From a virus, in the IMG/VR virus record IMGVR_UViG_3300010370_007246, positions 1 to 38,161 of that record: a stretch of 38,161 bases of DNA. The stretch is one strand, 5' to 3'. The translations under genes and the position numbers were made by a program. This document shows, in pieces, positions 1-8,873 of this stretch (positions are counted from its first letter, which is position 1; each line of letters starts with the position of its first letter). The notes beneath the pieces are model-generated. The model worked only from the letters and a program-made list of their open reading frames with translations. It was not told the DNA's origin and did not search any database.

Positions 1-2
1 GG

Positions 3-1622
3 GCCCAGGGACCTTCACCAATTGGTAATACGGGAGCACAAGGTGCACAAGGAGCCAAAGGAGGTCAAGGACCTTCACCTCAAGGAGCTACAGGTCCTTC
101 GGGTACAAGAGGATCACAAGGTGCGTCTCCACAAGGGCCAACCGGAGCTATTGGTGCACAAGGAGCCAAAGGTTCACAAGGACCTTCTCCTCAAGGTCCA
201 ACAGGTCCAGTTGGTGCACAAGGATCTCAAGGTGCGTCACCTACTGGTGCAGTTGGTGCTATCGGAGCTCAAGGGGCTAAAGGGTCACAAGGACCTTCAC
301 CACAAGGTCCAACAGGTCCAGTTGGTGCACAAGGAGCTCAAGGTAATTCACCAACAGGAAATGTGGGTGCTACAGGACCTCAGGGCCCGAAGGGTAACCA
401 AGGACCTTCACCTCAGGGTGCAACGGGACCAACAGGGGCAAGAGGTTCACAAGGAGCTTCACCAACAGGTACTGGAGGGGCAATAGGTGCACAAGGAGCC
501 AAAGGTTCACAAGGACCCTCTCCGCAAGGACCAACAGGAGCAATAGGTGCACAAGGAGCTCAAGGTGCGTCCCCTACAGGTGCAGTTGGTGCTATTGGTG
601 CACAAGGAGCCAAAGGTTCACAAGGACCCTCTCCGCAAGGACCAACAGGAGCAATAGGTGCACAAGGAGCTCAAGGTAATTCACCAACAGGAAATGTCGG
701 TGCTACAGGACCTCAGGGCCCGAAGGGTAACCAAGGACCTTCTCCACAAGGTCCAACAGGTCCAACAGGTGCTAGAGGATCACAAGGAGCCTCTCCGCAA
801 GGACCAACAGGAGCGATAGGTGCGCAAGGAGCCAAAGGGGGTCAAGGACCATCACCACAAGGTGCGATAGGTGCACAAGGACCAAGAGGTAATCAAGGTT
901 CCTCACCAATTGGATCTCAGGGACCGCAGGGGGCGCAAGGGCCAAAAGGAACAACAGGACCCTCTCCAATTGGAGCACAGGGTGCAACAGGAAATAGAGG
1001 TAGTCAAGGACCCTCACCAATTGGATCTCAGGGCCCGCAAGGACCTAGAGGGCCGGTAGGAAACTCTCCGATAGGTGCTCAAGGTGCTCAGGGAAATAGA
1101 GGAGGTCAAGGACCATCTCCGATCGGAGCCACAGGACCTCAAGGTGCGAGGGGTAACCAAGGACCCTCACCGATAGGACCGACAGGTAATGTTGGTGCTC
1201 AAGGTGCTCAAGGACCTTCACCACAAGGACCGACAGGTAATGTTGGTGCTCAAGGTGCTCAAGGAAATGCACCTCAAGGGGCTACAGGTTATCAAGGACC
1301 TGTAGGGTTTCAAGGACCTGTAGGTAACTCACCAATAGGTGCACAAGGTGCTCAAGGTCCACAAGGTAACGCTCCAATAGGACCCCAAGGCTTTACCGGT
1401 AAACAAGGTGCCAGAGGAAATCAAGGAGGAGTTGGTGCTCAAGGTCCACAAGGACCAAGAGGACCTCAAGGAGGTCAAGGACCAACAGGAGGTCAAGGAC
1501 CTGGCGGTAATCAGGGAACGGTAGGACCTCCAGGACCTCAGGGATATGCTGGACCTCCAGGACCTCAGGGACCGACAGGTGCTCAAGGTTACCAAGGTAA
1601 TCAGGGACCAACAGGACCTCCG
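3..1622 (+). repeat. Collagen-coding tandem repeats
   Basis: These are degenerate repeats coding for units of 17-20 residues: several Gly-X-Y triplets, then G-[PAN]-S-P-[QTI]. Some copies are nearly identical at DNA level. Bases 324-408 recur at 657-741 (offset 333 bp, one mismatch seen, G365/C698), which points to recent duplication or gene conversion. The array probably varies in copy number. Confidence 0.9.
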
Positions 1623-1964
1623 TCAGATATTAGATTAAAACAGTCAGTTGTAACAATCGACGAGGCAATTAAGAAAATATCTAAGATAAGAGGTGTAACC
1701 TATAAAAGAGTTTGGAGAGATAAAGACGATCAGATTGTAAGAGTTTCACCAAATAAAGATTATGGATTTGTTGCACAAGAAATTGAGGTTGTGTTTCCTG
1801 AAGCGGTAATTTTAGAATCCGCAACTAACTTCAGAACTGTAAAATACGCTGAAATTGTATCGGCATCCATACAAGCAATCAATGAACAAAAACTGATTCT
1901 TGATGAGTCTGAAAACCGATTAGAATTCTTAGAAAATAAAGCAAAAGAAAAGGGGTTAATTTAA
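3..1964 (+). CDS. Collagen-like phage fibre protein with C-terminal peptidase S74 chaperone domain (5' end off window)
   Basis: The Gly-X-Y reading frame is open from base 3, so the gene begins upstream of the window; the ATG at 363 is internal. The visible 653 residues are about 540 residues of collagen-like repeat followed by about 113 residues resembling the intramolecular chaperone domain (peptidase S74) of phage fibres and endosialidases. That domain starts at SDIRLKQ (visible residue 541) and contains YGFVAQEIE and a [17 protein letters not shown] helix. In this family the chaperone trimerises the fibre and may cut itself off at the Ser of S-D. The repeats are broken regularly by a five-residue G-x-S-P-x step, about two dozen times. 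The last 70 residues of repeat are uninterrupted and contain GPP triplets. Likely role: trimeric tail or capsid fibre. A bidirectional terminator follows. The family call is firm; the location on the virion is inferred. Confidence 0.93.
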   Translation, partial: AQGPSPIGNTGAQGAQGAKGGQGPSPQGATGPSGTRGSQGASPQGPTGAIGAQGAKGSQGPSPQGPTGPVGAQGSQGASPTGAVGAIGAQGAKGSQGPSPQGPTGPVGAQGAQGNSPTGNVGATGPQGPKGNQGPSPQGATGPTGARGSQGASPTGTGGAIGAQGAKGSQGPSPQGPTGAIGAQGAQGASPTGAVGAIGAQGAKGSQGPSPQGPTGAIGAQGAQGNSPTGNVGATGPQGPKGNQGPSPQGPTGPTGARGSQGASPQGPTGAIGAQGAKGGQGPSPQGAIGAQGPRGNQGSSPIGSQGPQGAQGPKGTTGPSPIGAQGATGNRGSQGPSPIGSQGPQGPRGPVGNSPIGAQGAQGNRGGQGPSPIGATGPQGARGNQGPSPIGPTGNVGAQGAQGPSPQGPTGNVGAQGAQGNAPQGATGYQGPVGFQGPVGNSPIGAQGAQGPQGNAPIGPQGFTGKQGARGNQGGVGAQGPQGPRGPQGGQGPTGGQGPGGNQGTVGPPGPQGYAGPPGPQGPTGAQGYQGNQGPTGPPSDIRLKQSVVTIDEAIKKISKIRGVTYKRVWRDKDDQIVRVSPNKDYGFVAQEIEVVFPEAVILESATNFRTVKYAEIVSASIQAINEQKLILDESENRLEFLENKAKEKGLI

Positions 1965-1977
1965 ACCCCTTTTTCTT
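1949..1977 (+). terminator. Bidirectional terminator between convergent genes
   Basis: A 9-bp stem AAAGGGGTT/AACCCCTTT (1949-1957 with 1964-1972, loop AATTTA) is followed by a T-rich run. The A-rich 5' side gives a T run on the other strand, so it can also end the leftward gene whose stop lies inside it. Confidence 0.85.
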
Positions 1978-2818
1978 TGTTAATAATATCTTTTATTTCG
2001 TTGGATGTGGTGTATAACATCGATAAGAACTTAGGCCATATCTTTGGGTTAAATTTCTTGATCATTTGTACATAGTGTAGGTAGTATGGTTCGTCCTCAT
2101 AACTTGCTGGAATCATCTCAGATGTTTCAGGATAATCAGTTTGAATGTTTGCTAATATCTGACCGAACTTACCGGCTCCGATACTGTCATCGTTAATTCT
2201 TTGGATGATATTCAGTGATTGTTTTGTCAGAGGTTCGTTCTTGGCGAAGTAATTCATTATATTTTGTAATGATTTCAGTAAAACTTTTTTGTTATCAGTG
2301 TTTTTCAACCTTTCATATCTTCTTTCGAACTCATTGACCAATCCTTCCAAAAACTCGTTGGATATTGCAAAGAATTCAATAGGATGACCCCAATACTTTT
2401 CATCTGATTTTTCATCGTATGTTAAATCGTATCTTGGTGACCACTTATGTGATTGCATCGGGTCAGAGGCATGAATCATTTCGTGATATAAGGTCAAATA
2501 AAGGTTCTTTTTTGACTCATAGAACTTTGGGTTAACCTCAACATATAAATCAGCAGGATCCAAGGATTTCTTGGGTCTATTACCCATATATCCAATGTAT
2601 TTCAGTCTTGGATTAACATAAACCTTCACAAGTCCCTCTGTTTGATCAGCCATCCTAAATCTTATTTGATCTACCAATGTCTTTCCCTTATAAGGCTTGT
2701 TTCTGTCTTTCCACAATTCCTCAACAACTGAAATCAGTTTCATACGTGTTTCAGGATCGAACTGATATCTTTTGGCTTCAGTAAGTAAGTTTGATAATAT
2801 GTTCAAAATTTTCATCAT
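1961..2818 (-). CDS. Putative HExxH zinc metallopeptidase-like protein
   Basis: The protein has 285 residues from the ATG at 2818, which overlaps the upstream stop as ATGA; a start at 2839 would add seven residues. It contains HEMIH (His112 to His116), followed by ASDP, and a later WGHPIEFF segment whose Glu148 could be the third zinc ligand. This is the arrangement of gluzincin-type peptidases. The N-terminus ([18 protein letters not shown]) resembles short head-targeting tags of internal phage proteins ending in an acidic residue. It is translationally coupled to a second HExxH protein. No signal peptide is visible. The substrate is unknown; it could act inside the virion or host, or be a catalytically dead structural protein. 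Confidence 0.6.
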   Translation of the reverse strand: MMKILNILSNLLTEAKRYQFDPETRMKLISVVEELWKDRNKPYKGKTLVDQIRFRMADQTEGLVKVYVNPRLKYIGYMGNRPKKSLDPADLYVEVNPKFYESKKNLYLTLYHEMIHASDPMQSHKWSPRYDLTYDEKSDEKYWGHPIEFFAISNEFLEGLVNEFERRYERLKNTDNKKVLLKSLQNIMNYFAKNEPLTKQSLNIIQRINDDSIGAGKFGQILANIQTDYPETSEMIPASYEDEPYYLHYVQMIKKFNPKIWPKFLSMLYTTSNEIKDIINKEKGV

Positions 2819-3594
2819 CTGTCTAAGTCTGTGCTCCAATCGATTGGTATCGGTTTAGGATTTATCTTTGAAGCATATCTCATAAATATCTGGTTGAACG
2901 GAACCATCGCTTGTTTTATGTTTTTGATTCTATTCATTGAACCTGAAAGACCTGTTGCAAGGTAGGCTTGTAATTCATCCATGTATACATTGTCACCATA
3001 ACCAAAGTCTTTTATCTTCTCAATCATCTTACTTTTGACATTATCATCCATCTCATTAATAGCTTTGGTCATCTGTTTTTTGAACTCAGGATCTGAAAAC
3101 CACAGTCCATGGGCAACCTCATGGAAAATTAATGATGGATCACCACCTGTATCTTGATCGATTCCTATTAGATAGTATGGTTGACTACCAACTATTTTTT
3201 TGATTGTGTCGGTGATACTGAACATTATCATATCATATATGTTAAGATCAGGTATTTTGGCTTTACAAGCTTCGATTGTATCACATGGGATATTGTATCC
3301 TGCAAAGTCCTCATGATATGAGAAATAATCATTCTTTGTCTTTTCTTTGTAGAACTTAATATAATCCTCCCACTTAAATGATTTACCTCTGAAACTATCA
3401 GAGTCAGATTCATAGAACTCTTGGTATCTCAAAAATACTCTTGATCTTAGTTTGTCGTCTTTTATGACAATGGCAAAAATATTTGGATAGACCTCAAATA
3501 ATTTAATTTGATCTAAGATCTTTCTAATATTAGTTGGGGGTTTTTTATGTATGTACTCCCTTTTTTGTTCGTCTAAATTGTTTAAAAGTCCCAT
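2815..3594 (-). CDS. Putative HExxH zinc metallopeptidase-like protein
   Basis: The protein has 259 residues. It contains HEVAHGLW (His158-Glu159 and His162) and about 45 residues later MDELQAYL (Glu207), a plausible third ligand, so a zincin fold is likely. The rest is not recognisable. The start ATG overlaps the end of the preceding leftward gene (at higher coordinates) by a base, and its TGA overlaps the next ATG, so the three leftward genes 4595-1961 look like one operon. It does not resemble the neighbouring HExxH protein outside the motif. Function and substrate are unknown. No signal peptide or membrane segment is seen. Confidence 0.6.
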   Translation of the reverse strand: MGLLNNLDEQKREYIHKKPPTNIRKILDQIKLFEVYPNIFAIVIKDDKLRSRVFLRYQEFYESDSDSFRGKSFKWEDYIKFYKEKTKNDYFSYHEDFAGYNIPCDTIEACKAKIPDLNIYDMIMFSITDTIKKIVGSQPYYLIGIDQDTGGDPSLIFHEVAHGLWFSDPEFKKQMTKAINEMDDNVKSKMIEKIKDFGYGDNVYMDELQAYLATGLSGSMNRIKNIKQAMVPFNQIFMRYASKINPKPIPIDWSTDLDR

Positions 3595-4595
3595 TAAAAA
3601 TAATCTGAAAAGTATTCGTTGATATGTTTATCTACAAGGTGATAGTCAGGATAATCAGGAACCCTTGGTGAAAGACAATCCTTATCCTCTTTGAGTAGAC
3701 CAATAAGTGACCCAAAATACTCAATCGTACCGGAGTTACCATATTTTTTGTTAGAATCCAAATAATCAATCAGGAACCCATTCAAATCAATTATTGGTAA
3801 TTTAAAATATTGGATTTTTGTATCTTTTTTGAAAGGATGAGGTCTTTCCACCCACGTACCATCCCCTTCGAAGTATTCACTTAGTTCATTCATTATTTCA
3901 TTGTATACACTAGTTTCGTAAGCTGAATTATATGCGTTTGAATGTATTGAGTATAAATCAGATCGCATATCTTTCAACTCATCGTCCAACAGGGAGTTTA
4001 ATGACTCATCATCTTTTATGATTCTATCAAGATTTTCGGGTGTAATTTCCCAAAAATCGTTATGACCTTGTTCCGACGCTATTAATTCCATCTCACTTGT
4101 TTCAGGAGAAAGTTGCTTACCTTTCAATTCTTCATATAACCTCTTTTTGAATAATTCGAGATTTTCTTTATTCAGTTCTTCTACAACATCTCTTACCACA
4201 TCATCGGTAGTGTCCCAATGCCTCTCCCAATCATACTCACCACTTAAAATTGATCGAATTGTATCTTGACTGATATCATTTCTTCTATTATCACAGAATA
4301 ACTCTGCTAAATCTTCTCTATCTTTCGTTACTAAAAAGGCTTTTCCATTTTCAAATTCAACATCTGATAAAAACTTTTCAATCCAATCGTAAAAACGAGA
4401 CTTGTCGTGTTGATATGCCCATAAAAGATATTGATTTTGCCATACCTGTGAATCACCGGCATTTTGAGGATCTATCTCGTCTATCAATCCTCTCTTTTTC
4501 AATAGGTTAAACCAAACAGAGTAATCTCCGAAATACTTTTCGACTTCAAGTTCACCGTCGTTGAACATTTCCAAAAATTCTTGTATGTCTGCCAT
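3594..4595 (-). CDS. Hypothetical acidic phage protein
   Basis: The protein has 333 residues and is rich in Asp and Glu; I do not recognise the family. I place the start at the ATG at 4595 (MADIQEFLEMF) rather than 4610, because a TATTTAT box lies 5 nt upstream of it, as for many genes here. The sequence looks mostly helical with aromatic residues and has no signal peptide or membrane segment. It is the first gene of a three-gene leftward operon that continues into two zinc-peptidase-like proteins. A terminator at 4609-4636 separates it from the 54-residue gene upstream, so it has its own promoter. Confidence 0.7.
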   Translation of the reverse strand: MADIQEFLEMFNDGELEVEKYFGDYSVWFNLLKKRGLIDEIDPQNAGDSQVWQNQYLLWAYQHDKSRFYDWIEKFLSDVEFENGKAFLVTKDREDLAELFCDNRRNDISQDTIRSILSGEYDWERHWDTTDDVVRDVVEELNKENLELFKKRLYEELKGKQLSPETSEMELIASEQGHNDFWEITPENLDRIIKDDESLNSLLDDELKDMRSDLYSIHSNAYNSAYETSVYNEIMNELSEYFEGDGTWVERPHPFKKDTKIQYFKLPIIDLNGFLIDYLDSNKKYGNSGTIEYFGSLIGLLKEDKDCLSPRVPDYPDYHLVDKHINEYFSDYF

Positions 4596-4600
4596 ATGAT

Positions 4601-4607
4601 ATAAATA
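4601..4607 (-). promoter_or_regulatory. TATTTAT start-proximal box
   Basis: On the minus strand TATTTAT ends 5 nt before the ATG at 4595. It belongs to the recurrent start-proximal motif of this window and marks the start of the leftward three-gene operon. Confidence 0.55.
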
Positions 4608-4608
4608 C

Positions 4609-4636
4609 AAAAAAAGGGAAGATTTTCTCTTCCCTT
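4609..4636 (-). terminator. Rho-independent terminator (leftward)
   Basis: A 9-bp perfect stem AAGGGAAGA/TCTTCCCTT (4614-4622 with 4628-4636) is followed on the minus strand by a run of seven T. It terminates the small gene 4666-4830. Confidence 0.85.
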
Positions 4637-4665
4637 ACTAATTGAGTTGTTCTCCTATATCCCTT

Positions 4666-4830
4666 TTAGGATTTGTTCTTGTTGTAGTACTTCTCAACAG
4701 TCTTTTTAATGGCTGCTTTCACATCTTCGTTAACTTGTCTCGCTAGTTGAACTTTCTGTGCTTGTTGCTCTTGTGGTGTTTGAGGAGCTTGATTTGTTTG
4801 ATTTCCTTTATTTTTACATCCGCATCCCAT
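4666..4830 (-). CDS. 54-residue MGCGCK small protein
   Basis: A small ORF of 54 residues starts MGCGCKNKGNQ, continues through a Gln-rich linker, and ends in a basic helix (VNEDVKAAIKKTVEKYYNKN). The Cys-x-Cys at residues 3 and 5 may bind metal or be modified; no signal peptide precedes it, so it is not a lipobox. The ORF sits between a divergent promoter region and a strong leftward terminator, which supports a real single-gene unit. I know of similar MGCGCK-starting small proteins in Bacteroidota phages but not of a function. Confidence 0.7.
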   Translation of the reverse strand: MGCGCKNKGNQTNQAPQTPQEQQAQKVQLARQVNEDVKAAIKKTVEKYYNKNKS

Positions 4831-4860
4831 GGTGAACGATTTTTAAATTTTGTTTATGTA

Positions 4861-4890
4861 GATAAATATATGTCCCTTTTAATATTTATC
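4861..4890. promoter_or_regulatory. Mirrored TATTTATC boxes, divergent promoter region
   Basis: GATAAATAT (4861-4869) and ATATTTATC (4882-4890) are perfect inverted copies, so each strand carries the TATTTAT box pointing at its own gene: 15 nt before the ATG at 4905, and about 30 nt before the leftward ATG at 4830. Confidence 0.5.
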
Positions 4891-4904
4891 AAATAAAGAT
4901 TTCA

Positions 4905-6671
4905 ATGGAGGAAAAAATAATTTTGGTTGAAAGTAGGGTATCTGACCTGAGGGAGAAATTCGGTAAGAAATTTTCGCAAGAACAGATGGAAAAAATTATC
5001 GATGAAATTCCCTCCAAGTATTATCCTTGGGCTGCTAAGGTATTGGATCAAATAGGTTTCGATACTAAGTTCCCTATTGTGAAAAATCTTTTGGATTACT
5101 TCAATAAGTTCGGATCAAATTTAGCTAAGACAGATATATTCCAATATACCACAATTGAACAGCTACAGGACGAACTCAACAAATACGCCGAAAAACAAAA
5201 AAGAAATTATAAGAAGGTACAAGGTGCGAATGTGGTTTATGAATCTCCAAAATACCTTGTGGTTAATCCTCTCAGTCATGAGTCCTCCTGTTATTATGGT
5301 AAGGGAACTAAGTGGTGTACTAGCGGAAGAGACTCCTCAGATACTTTCAACAGATATAATACTGATGGGAAGTTATTTTACATTATCGACAAAACTCTCC
5401 CTTCGAGTGACCCGAATTATAAAATTGCTTTGTCATTGAAGTTCGATGGTGATGAGTCTTTTTATGATGCAGTGGATAATGCTTTGAGAAATCCATCGTT
5501 ATTTGAAACCGCAGAGTTTAAGAGCTTGATGGAAAAGATCAAATCTTATTTGAACACTGAATATTCTGAACAAGTTAAGACTGAACAGGAAAAGAAACGT
5601 CAGAAGATGGAAGCCGAAAAACAAAGAAGGTTGGAGGTTCAGAGGATCAAAATGGCAAAAAGAGCGGAGGCTGATGAAAGGAGGGTAGAACAAGAATGGG
5701 CTCTGACAAATGATATAGATGATGAGGGGAAAATGGCTTGGGCGGTTCTGAATTACTTGGAAAGTGAAGGTGCCAATGTAAGGGATAGAGAACAAGAAGA
5801 AAGACTCTCTGAAATTCAGGTACAGTTGGACCAATTAAATGCTGAATATGAGGCAGACCCTGAATTTAGATCCGACATATATGATCAAATTACAGAATTA
5901 GAAGACGAGAGAGACGAGATCTTGGAAATGATAGATGTTTATTACATCATACCACAAAGATACGAACATTATGGACTTTCTCAGTTTGAGGTTACTCACG
6001 ATGATTTCTATGGACAAACATTTGCGGTTGGTACAGAATCAGAAGTTGAAGAGGCAGCTGAAGAATATGTTAGATCTCTTATTGACGATATCGGAATTGT
6101 AGGTTTTAATAAAAGTTTTTATTCTGGTTATATTGACGAGGATGCTGTCTTGACTTATGCAAGGGATCTTTACGAGGACGACGTGTATCAGAATCCTGAC
6201 GTTTATTTATCAGATGATGATAGATTATTAAGTACAAAACAAATCGATACCATCAACTACAAAAAGACCGTAATTTCTAGATTAGAAAAACAAAAAGATG
6301 ATTTGGATAATTTAACGATTGAATTGGAGGATGAAGATGAGATCGAAAGAGTTGAATCAAAAATCGAGGAGATAGATGAACAAATCGAAGAACTGGAGAA
6401 CGAAATTGAAGAGATTGAATCACAACCTGATGGAGATTGGCCTGACGCTTTGATGGAAGAAAAAGTTGAAGATTTAGTTACTTATGCTGAACGTAATATA
6501 GAGTACTTCATGGAAGATCACGGACTTAATATTGAAGATTACATTGATATTGATGAATTCGTTAAGGCGGTTGTTGATCAAGATGGTTATGGACAACTAA
6601 GCTCTTATGATGGGAACTATGAGATTTTCAAAGTTATGGGTGAAGAATACTACATATTCAGAATTGATTAA
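4905..6671 (+). CDS. Large phage protein with KWCTSG motif and acidic coiled-coil C-terminus
   Basis: The protein has 588 residues. The N-terminus (MEEKIILVESRVSDLREKF) resembles a short tag shared with other proteins here. Around residues 125-165 lies YGKGTKWCTSGRDSSDTF followed by LFYIIDK, a conserved block I have seen in phage proteins of unknown function. From about residue 205 to 265 and 430 to 500 the chain is charged and strongly coiled-coil-like. The C-terminal half is very acidic. It has no signal peptide or membrane segment. It heads a rightward unit with the next gene 26 nt downstream. The Cys in KWC could be catalytic, but there is no direct evidence. It may be a virion or internal protein. 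Confidence 0.75.
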   Translation: MEEKIILVESRVSDLREKFGKKFSQEQMEKIIDEIPSKYYPWAAKVLDQIGFDTKFPIVKNLLDYFNKFGSNLAKTDIFQYTTIEQLQDELNKYAEKQKRNYKKVQGANVVYESPKYLVVNPLSHESSCYYGKGTKWCTSGRDSSDTFNRYNTDGKLFYIIDKTLPSSDPNYKIALSLKFDGDESFYDAVDNALRNPSLFETAEFKSLMEKIKSYLNTEYSEQVKTEQEKKRQKMEAEKQRRLEVQRIKMAKRAEADERRVEQEWALTNDIDDEGKMAWAVLNYLESEGANVRDREQEERLSEIQVQLDQLNAEYEADPEFRSDIYDQITELEDERDEILEMIDVYYIIPQRYEHYGLSQFEVTHDDFYGQTFAVGTESEVEEAAEEYVRSLIDDIGIVGFNKSFYSGYIDEDAVLTYARDLYEDDVYQNPDVYLSDDDRLLSTKQIDTINYKKTVISRLEKQKDDLDNLTIELEDEDEIERVESKIEEIDEQIEELENEIEEIESQPDGDWPDALMEEKVEDLVTYAERNIEYFMEDHGLNIEDYIDIDEFVKAVVDQDGYGQLSSYDGNYEIFKVMGEEYYIFRID

Positions 6672-6697
6672 GGGTTTTAAAATATTATATTTTTTCT

Positions 6698-7471
6698 ATG
6701 GCAACCAAAACCAAAAAAAGTACTTTTCAATTAGACCCTGAATGGATATTTCAAGACCCCATAGACTTTGAGCACAAGAAATATACTCTCTTAGCCTATT
6801 TGCAAAAATGTGACAAAAGATTTGACGAACTCAAAATATATCCTGACTTTGTCGAACTATCTCTTCATTTGGCGAATCTCCAATCAATCTCCAAGGAAAA
6901 TACAATGTTAACAATCAAAAAGAAATTAACATCAAATGATGATGAAATATTGTTCAAAGATTTGATTGCTAAAAGACCACCCAAATTAGAATCTGATCTA
7001 CAAAAAGAGATTGATAAAACTGTAAAATACTCAGGACAAAAAATATACGAGGCTTTCGAAATTGCAAAATCAATTTGGAATGTTGCTCATGACTCAATTT
7101 CAGTACACGTAAGAAGAAACAAAACCAGATTAGAAGACGGTAGAGGATATATTTTCTATAGGAAAAAATTTGATGATCAGATTTATGTTTGGGAGTACGA
7201 AATTCGAAAAGAAGCTACCGATGATCACTATAGTAAAACCTTTTTGACTTTCATTTATTCAGGGGGGACAGATGAAAAGTCGTTCACACAAATTATTGAT
7301 GAAAACTCAACTTGGAACAAGACAGATTACTATAAAGATGTTCCGGTCTTTGAAGTTAAATGTGACCAAGAGTTTCCATTTGAGGAAACCTTTATACCCA
7401 TGATGAAAAGAGCTCTGATGAATTACATTTTCCAAATTGTAAACTTCAGAAAAATGCACGATTTGGAGTAG
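6698..7471 (+). CDS. Hypothetical phage protein
   Basis: The protein has 257 residues, begins with a basic MATKTKKST, and is otherwise mixed alpha/beta with aromatic patches (FIYSGGTDEKSF, IYVWEYEIRK). I do not recognise a family or catalytic motif. It has no signal peptide or membrane segment. It follows the 588-residue gene after 26 nt and probably shares its transcript. It precedes a new consensus promoter at 7462-7493 that overlaps its last codons. Confidence 0.75.
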   Translation: MATKTKKSTFQLDPEWIFQDPIDFEHKKYTLLAYLQKCDKRFDELKIYPDFVELSLHLANLQSISKENTMLTIKKKLTSNDDEILFKDLIAKRPPKLESDLQKEIDKTVKYSGQKIYEAFEIAKSIWNVAHDSISVHVRRNKTRLEDGRGYIFYRKKFDDQIYVWEYEIRKEATDDHYSKTFLTFIYSGGTDEKSFTQIIDENSTWNKTDYYKDVPVFEVKCDQEFPFEETFIPMMKRALMNYIFQIVNFRKMHDLE

Positions 7472-7493
7472 TCTGTAATATTTCTTATATTTG
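7462..7493 (+). promoter_or_regulatory. Consensus Bacteroidota promoter
   Basis: TTTG (7462-7465), 20 nt, TATATTTG (7486-7493). The -7 box ends only 5 nt before the ATG at 7499, so the transcript is probably leaderless. Confidence 0.7.
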
Positions 7494-7498
7494 TTTTT

Positions 7499-7711
7499 AT
7501 GGGATTCAACAGAAGATTTCTTGATAAGGAAAAATGTTTCCATTTTCTTAAAACATCATCGTTATTAACACTTTATGGAAAGAGTGATATGTTAATATTC
7601 GAAGATGATGAAAGTAGCAACATTTATGAAATGTTCAAACAAGGTAAATCCGATAAAGAAATAGCAGAACATTATGGAATACAAAGAACTGAGCCCAAAG
7701 ATAACGGATAA
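7499..7711 (+). CDS. Small protein with HTH-like C-terminus
   Basis: The protein has 70 residues. The second half (EMFKQGKSDKEIAEHYGI) reads like the first two helices of a resolvase or sigma-type helix-turn-helix that decides whether to act on DNA, but it is short. The N-terminal half is basic and aromatic. It has its own consensus promoter directly upstream. It overlaps the following glycosyltransferase by 38 nt in another frame. It could be a small regulator; no family assignment. Confidence 0.6.
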   Translation: MGFNRRFLDKEKCFHFLKTSSLLTLYGKSDMLIFEDDESSNIYEMFKQGKSDKEIAEHYGIQRTEPKDNG

Positions 7712-8600
7712 GACAGGATCGGTTGTTTTAATGGGAGGGCTTGGAAATCTAATGTTCCAGATTTCCGCACTCCTTTCTCACGCAAAGGATAATCCTGAGG
7801 TTGATCCTGTACTCGGATATTGGTTGACTCACCAATCAGAGTTTTCACTTCAATCAAACATAACAGGAACATCCAAAAGAAATCACCATTTCGATCCTTG
7901 GGGTGGACACACCATTAAAGATAGAGGAATATCGTTGGGTGATATTTTTCCGAGACTACCTTGGTTCTACTGTAGACCTGAGGCATTCATTTGGGACTTT
8001 GATCAGAGATTAACCTGGCAGTACGACACAGGATCAGGAGGGGAATTTGTACCCATAGGTTCATTATCCAAACCACCATTCTTAATACAAGGATATTTTT
8101 TCAACAAAGAATACTGGCATCACAATAGAGAATATCTTTTGGAATATTTTCAACCAAATAATAAAATTTTAGATTATTTGAACTATCACTACTCAAAACT
8201 CTATACTCAATCAACCATATCTCTACACATGAGAATGGGTAATGATAATGATTTCATTTCACCTATCATTCCTCCTATCGAGTGGTACGATCATGTATTG
8301 AGTCTACAATCACATGAAGATCAAATTCTTGTGTTTACAGATAATCACCAAAAGTCAAGTTTTTTGCTCAATAAACTGGACATTCCGAAAAGTAGAATTA
8401 CATTTATTGATGAAGACCCACACGTTTCAATGATAATGATGGCTAAATGCGACAAACACATTCTTTCAAACTCAACTTTATCGTTTTGGGGTGCGTATCT
8501 TGATAATAAGCAAGAAAATTCCGATACTTACATTCACGAAACATTTTTTCAATATCATCCAAAGTCTATGATTCCATATGACTCTTGGAAAATAAATTAA
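7674..8600 (+). CDS. Glycosyltransferase family 11 (alpha-1,2-fucosyltransferase-like)
   Basis: The protein has 308 residues. It carries the GT11 signatures in order: GGLGNLMFQ near residue 21 (family GGLGNQMFQ), LHMRMGN near 184 (family HxRRGD, here changed to HMRMGN), and SNSTLSFWGAYL near 270 (family NSTFSWWAAYL). GT11 enzymes transfer fucose from GDP-fucose to galactose-type acceptors. The change at the HxRRGD Arg/Asp may alter donor or acceptor choice. It overlaps the 70-residue gene by 38 nt. It may modify phage virion proteins or host surface glycans; other sugar-modifying genes (29947) lie further along. Confidence 0.8.
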   Translation: MEYKELSPKITDKTGSVVLMGGLGNLMFQISALLSHAKDNPEVDPVLGYWLTHQSEFSLQSNITGTSKRNHHFDPWGGHTIKDRGISLGDIFPRLPWFYCRPEAFIWDFDQRLTWQYDTGSGGEFVPIGSLSKPPFLIQGYFFNKEYWHHNREYLLEYFQPNNKILDYLNYHYSKLYTQSTISLHMRMGNDNDFISPIIPPIEWYDHVLSLQSHEDQILVFTDNHQKSSFLLNKLDIPKSRITFIDEDPHVSMIMMAKCDKHILSNSTLSFWGAYLDNKQENSDTYIHETFFQYHPKSMIPYDSWKIN

Positions 8601-8604
8601 ACAT

Positions 8605-8610
8605 GGAGGT
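8605..8610 (+). promoter_or_regulatory. Strong Shine-Dalgarno sequence
   Basis: GGAGGT lies 5 nt before the ATG at 8616. It is exceptional here, where nearly all other starts lack a Shine-Dalgarno sequence. Confidence 0.75.
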
Positions 8611-8615
8611 AAACT

Positions 8616-8873
8616 ATGAAGTGTATTAAAGCAATCAGAGCGTCGAAAGGCGTAGAAGTCGGTGACATCAAAAGAGTTGATGACAAAACCGCAATGAACA
8701 TGGTAGGTATCAGTTGGCAATATGTGTCCAAAACTGAGTGGAAAAATTGGAGAGGAGGTAAAAGTAACTCCGAAGAAGAGACTGAACAACCTAAAAAGAA
8801 ATCAAACCCTAAACAAATGGACGGTCAACCAAGCACGGAACCTTTCGTAAAAACAAGAAAAAAATCTAAATAA
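8616..8873 (+). CDS. Small phage protein with basic Pro/Lys-rich tail
   Basis: The protein has 85 residues. An N-terminal compact domain of about 45 residues (MKCIKAIRASKGVEVGDIKR to VSKTEWKNW) is followed by a disordered Lys/Glu/Pro tail. The start is fixed by a full Shine-Dalgarno sequence 5 nt upstream. It begins a close-packed run of small genes, and its TAA overlaps the next ATG. Similar short proteins are common in large phages, but I know of no function. Confidence 0.75.
   Translation: MKCIKAIRASKGVEVGDIKRVDDKTAMNMVGISWQYVSKTEWKNWRGGKSNSEEETEQPKKKSNPKQMDGQPSTEPFVKTRKKSK

Noticed and set aside
22-1611. ORFs in other frames and on the minus strand within the collagen-like gene
   Set aside because: They are by-products of the Gly-X-Y repeat; Leu/Val-rich or Ser-rich translations with no domain, while the collagen frame is open from base 3.
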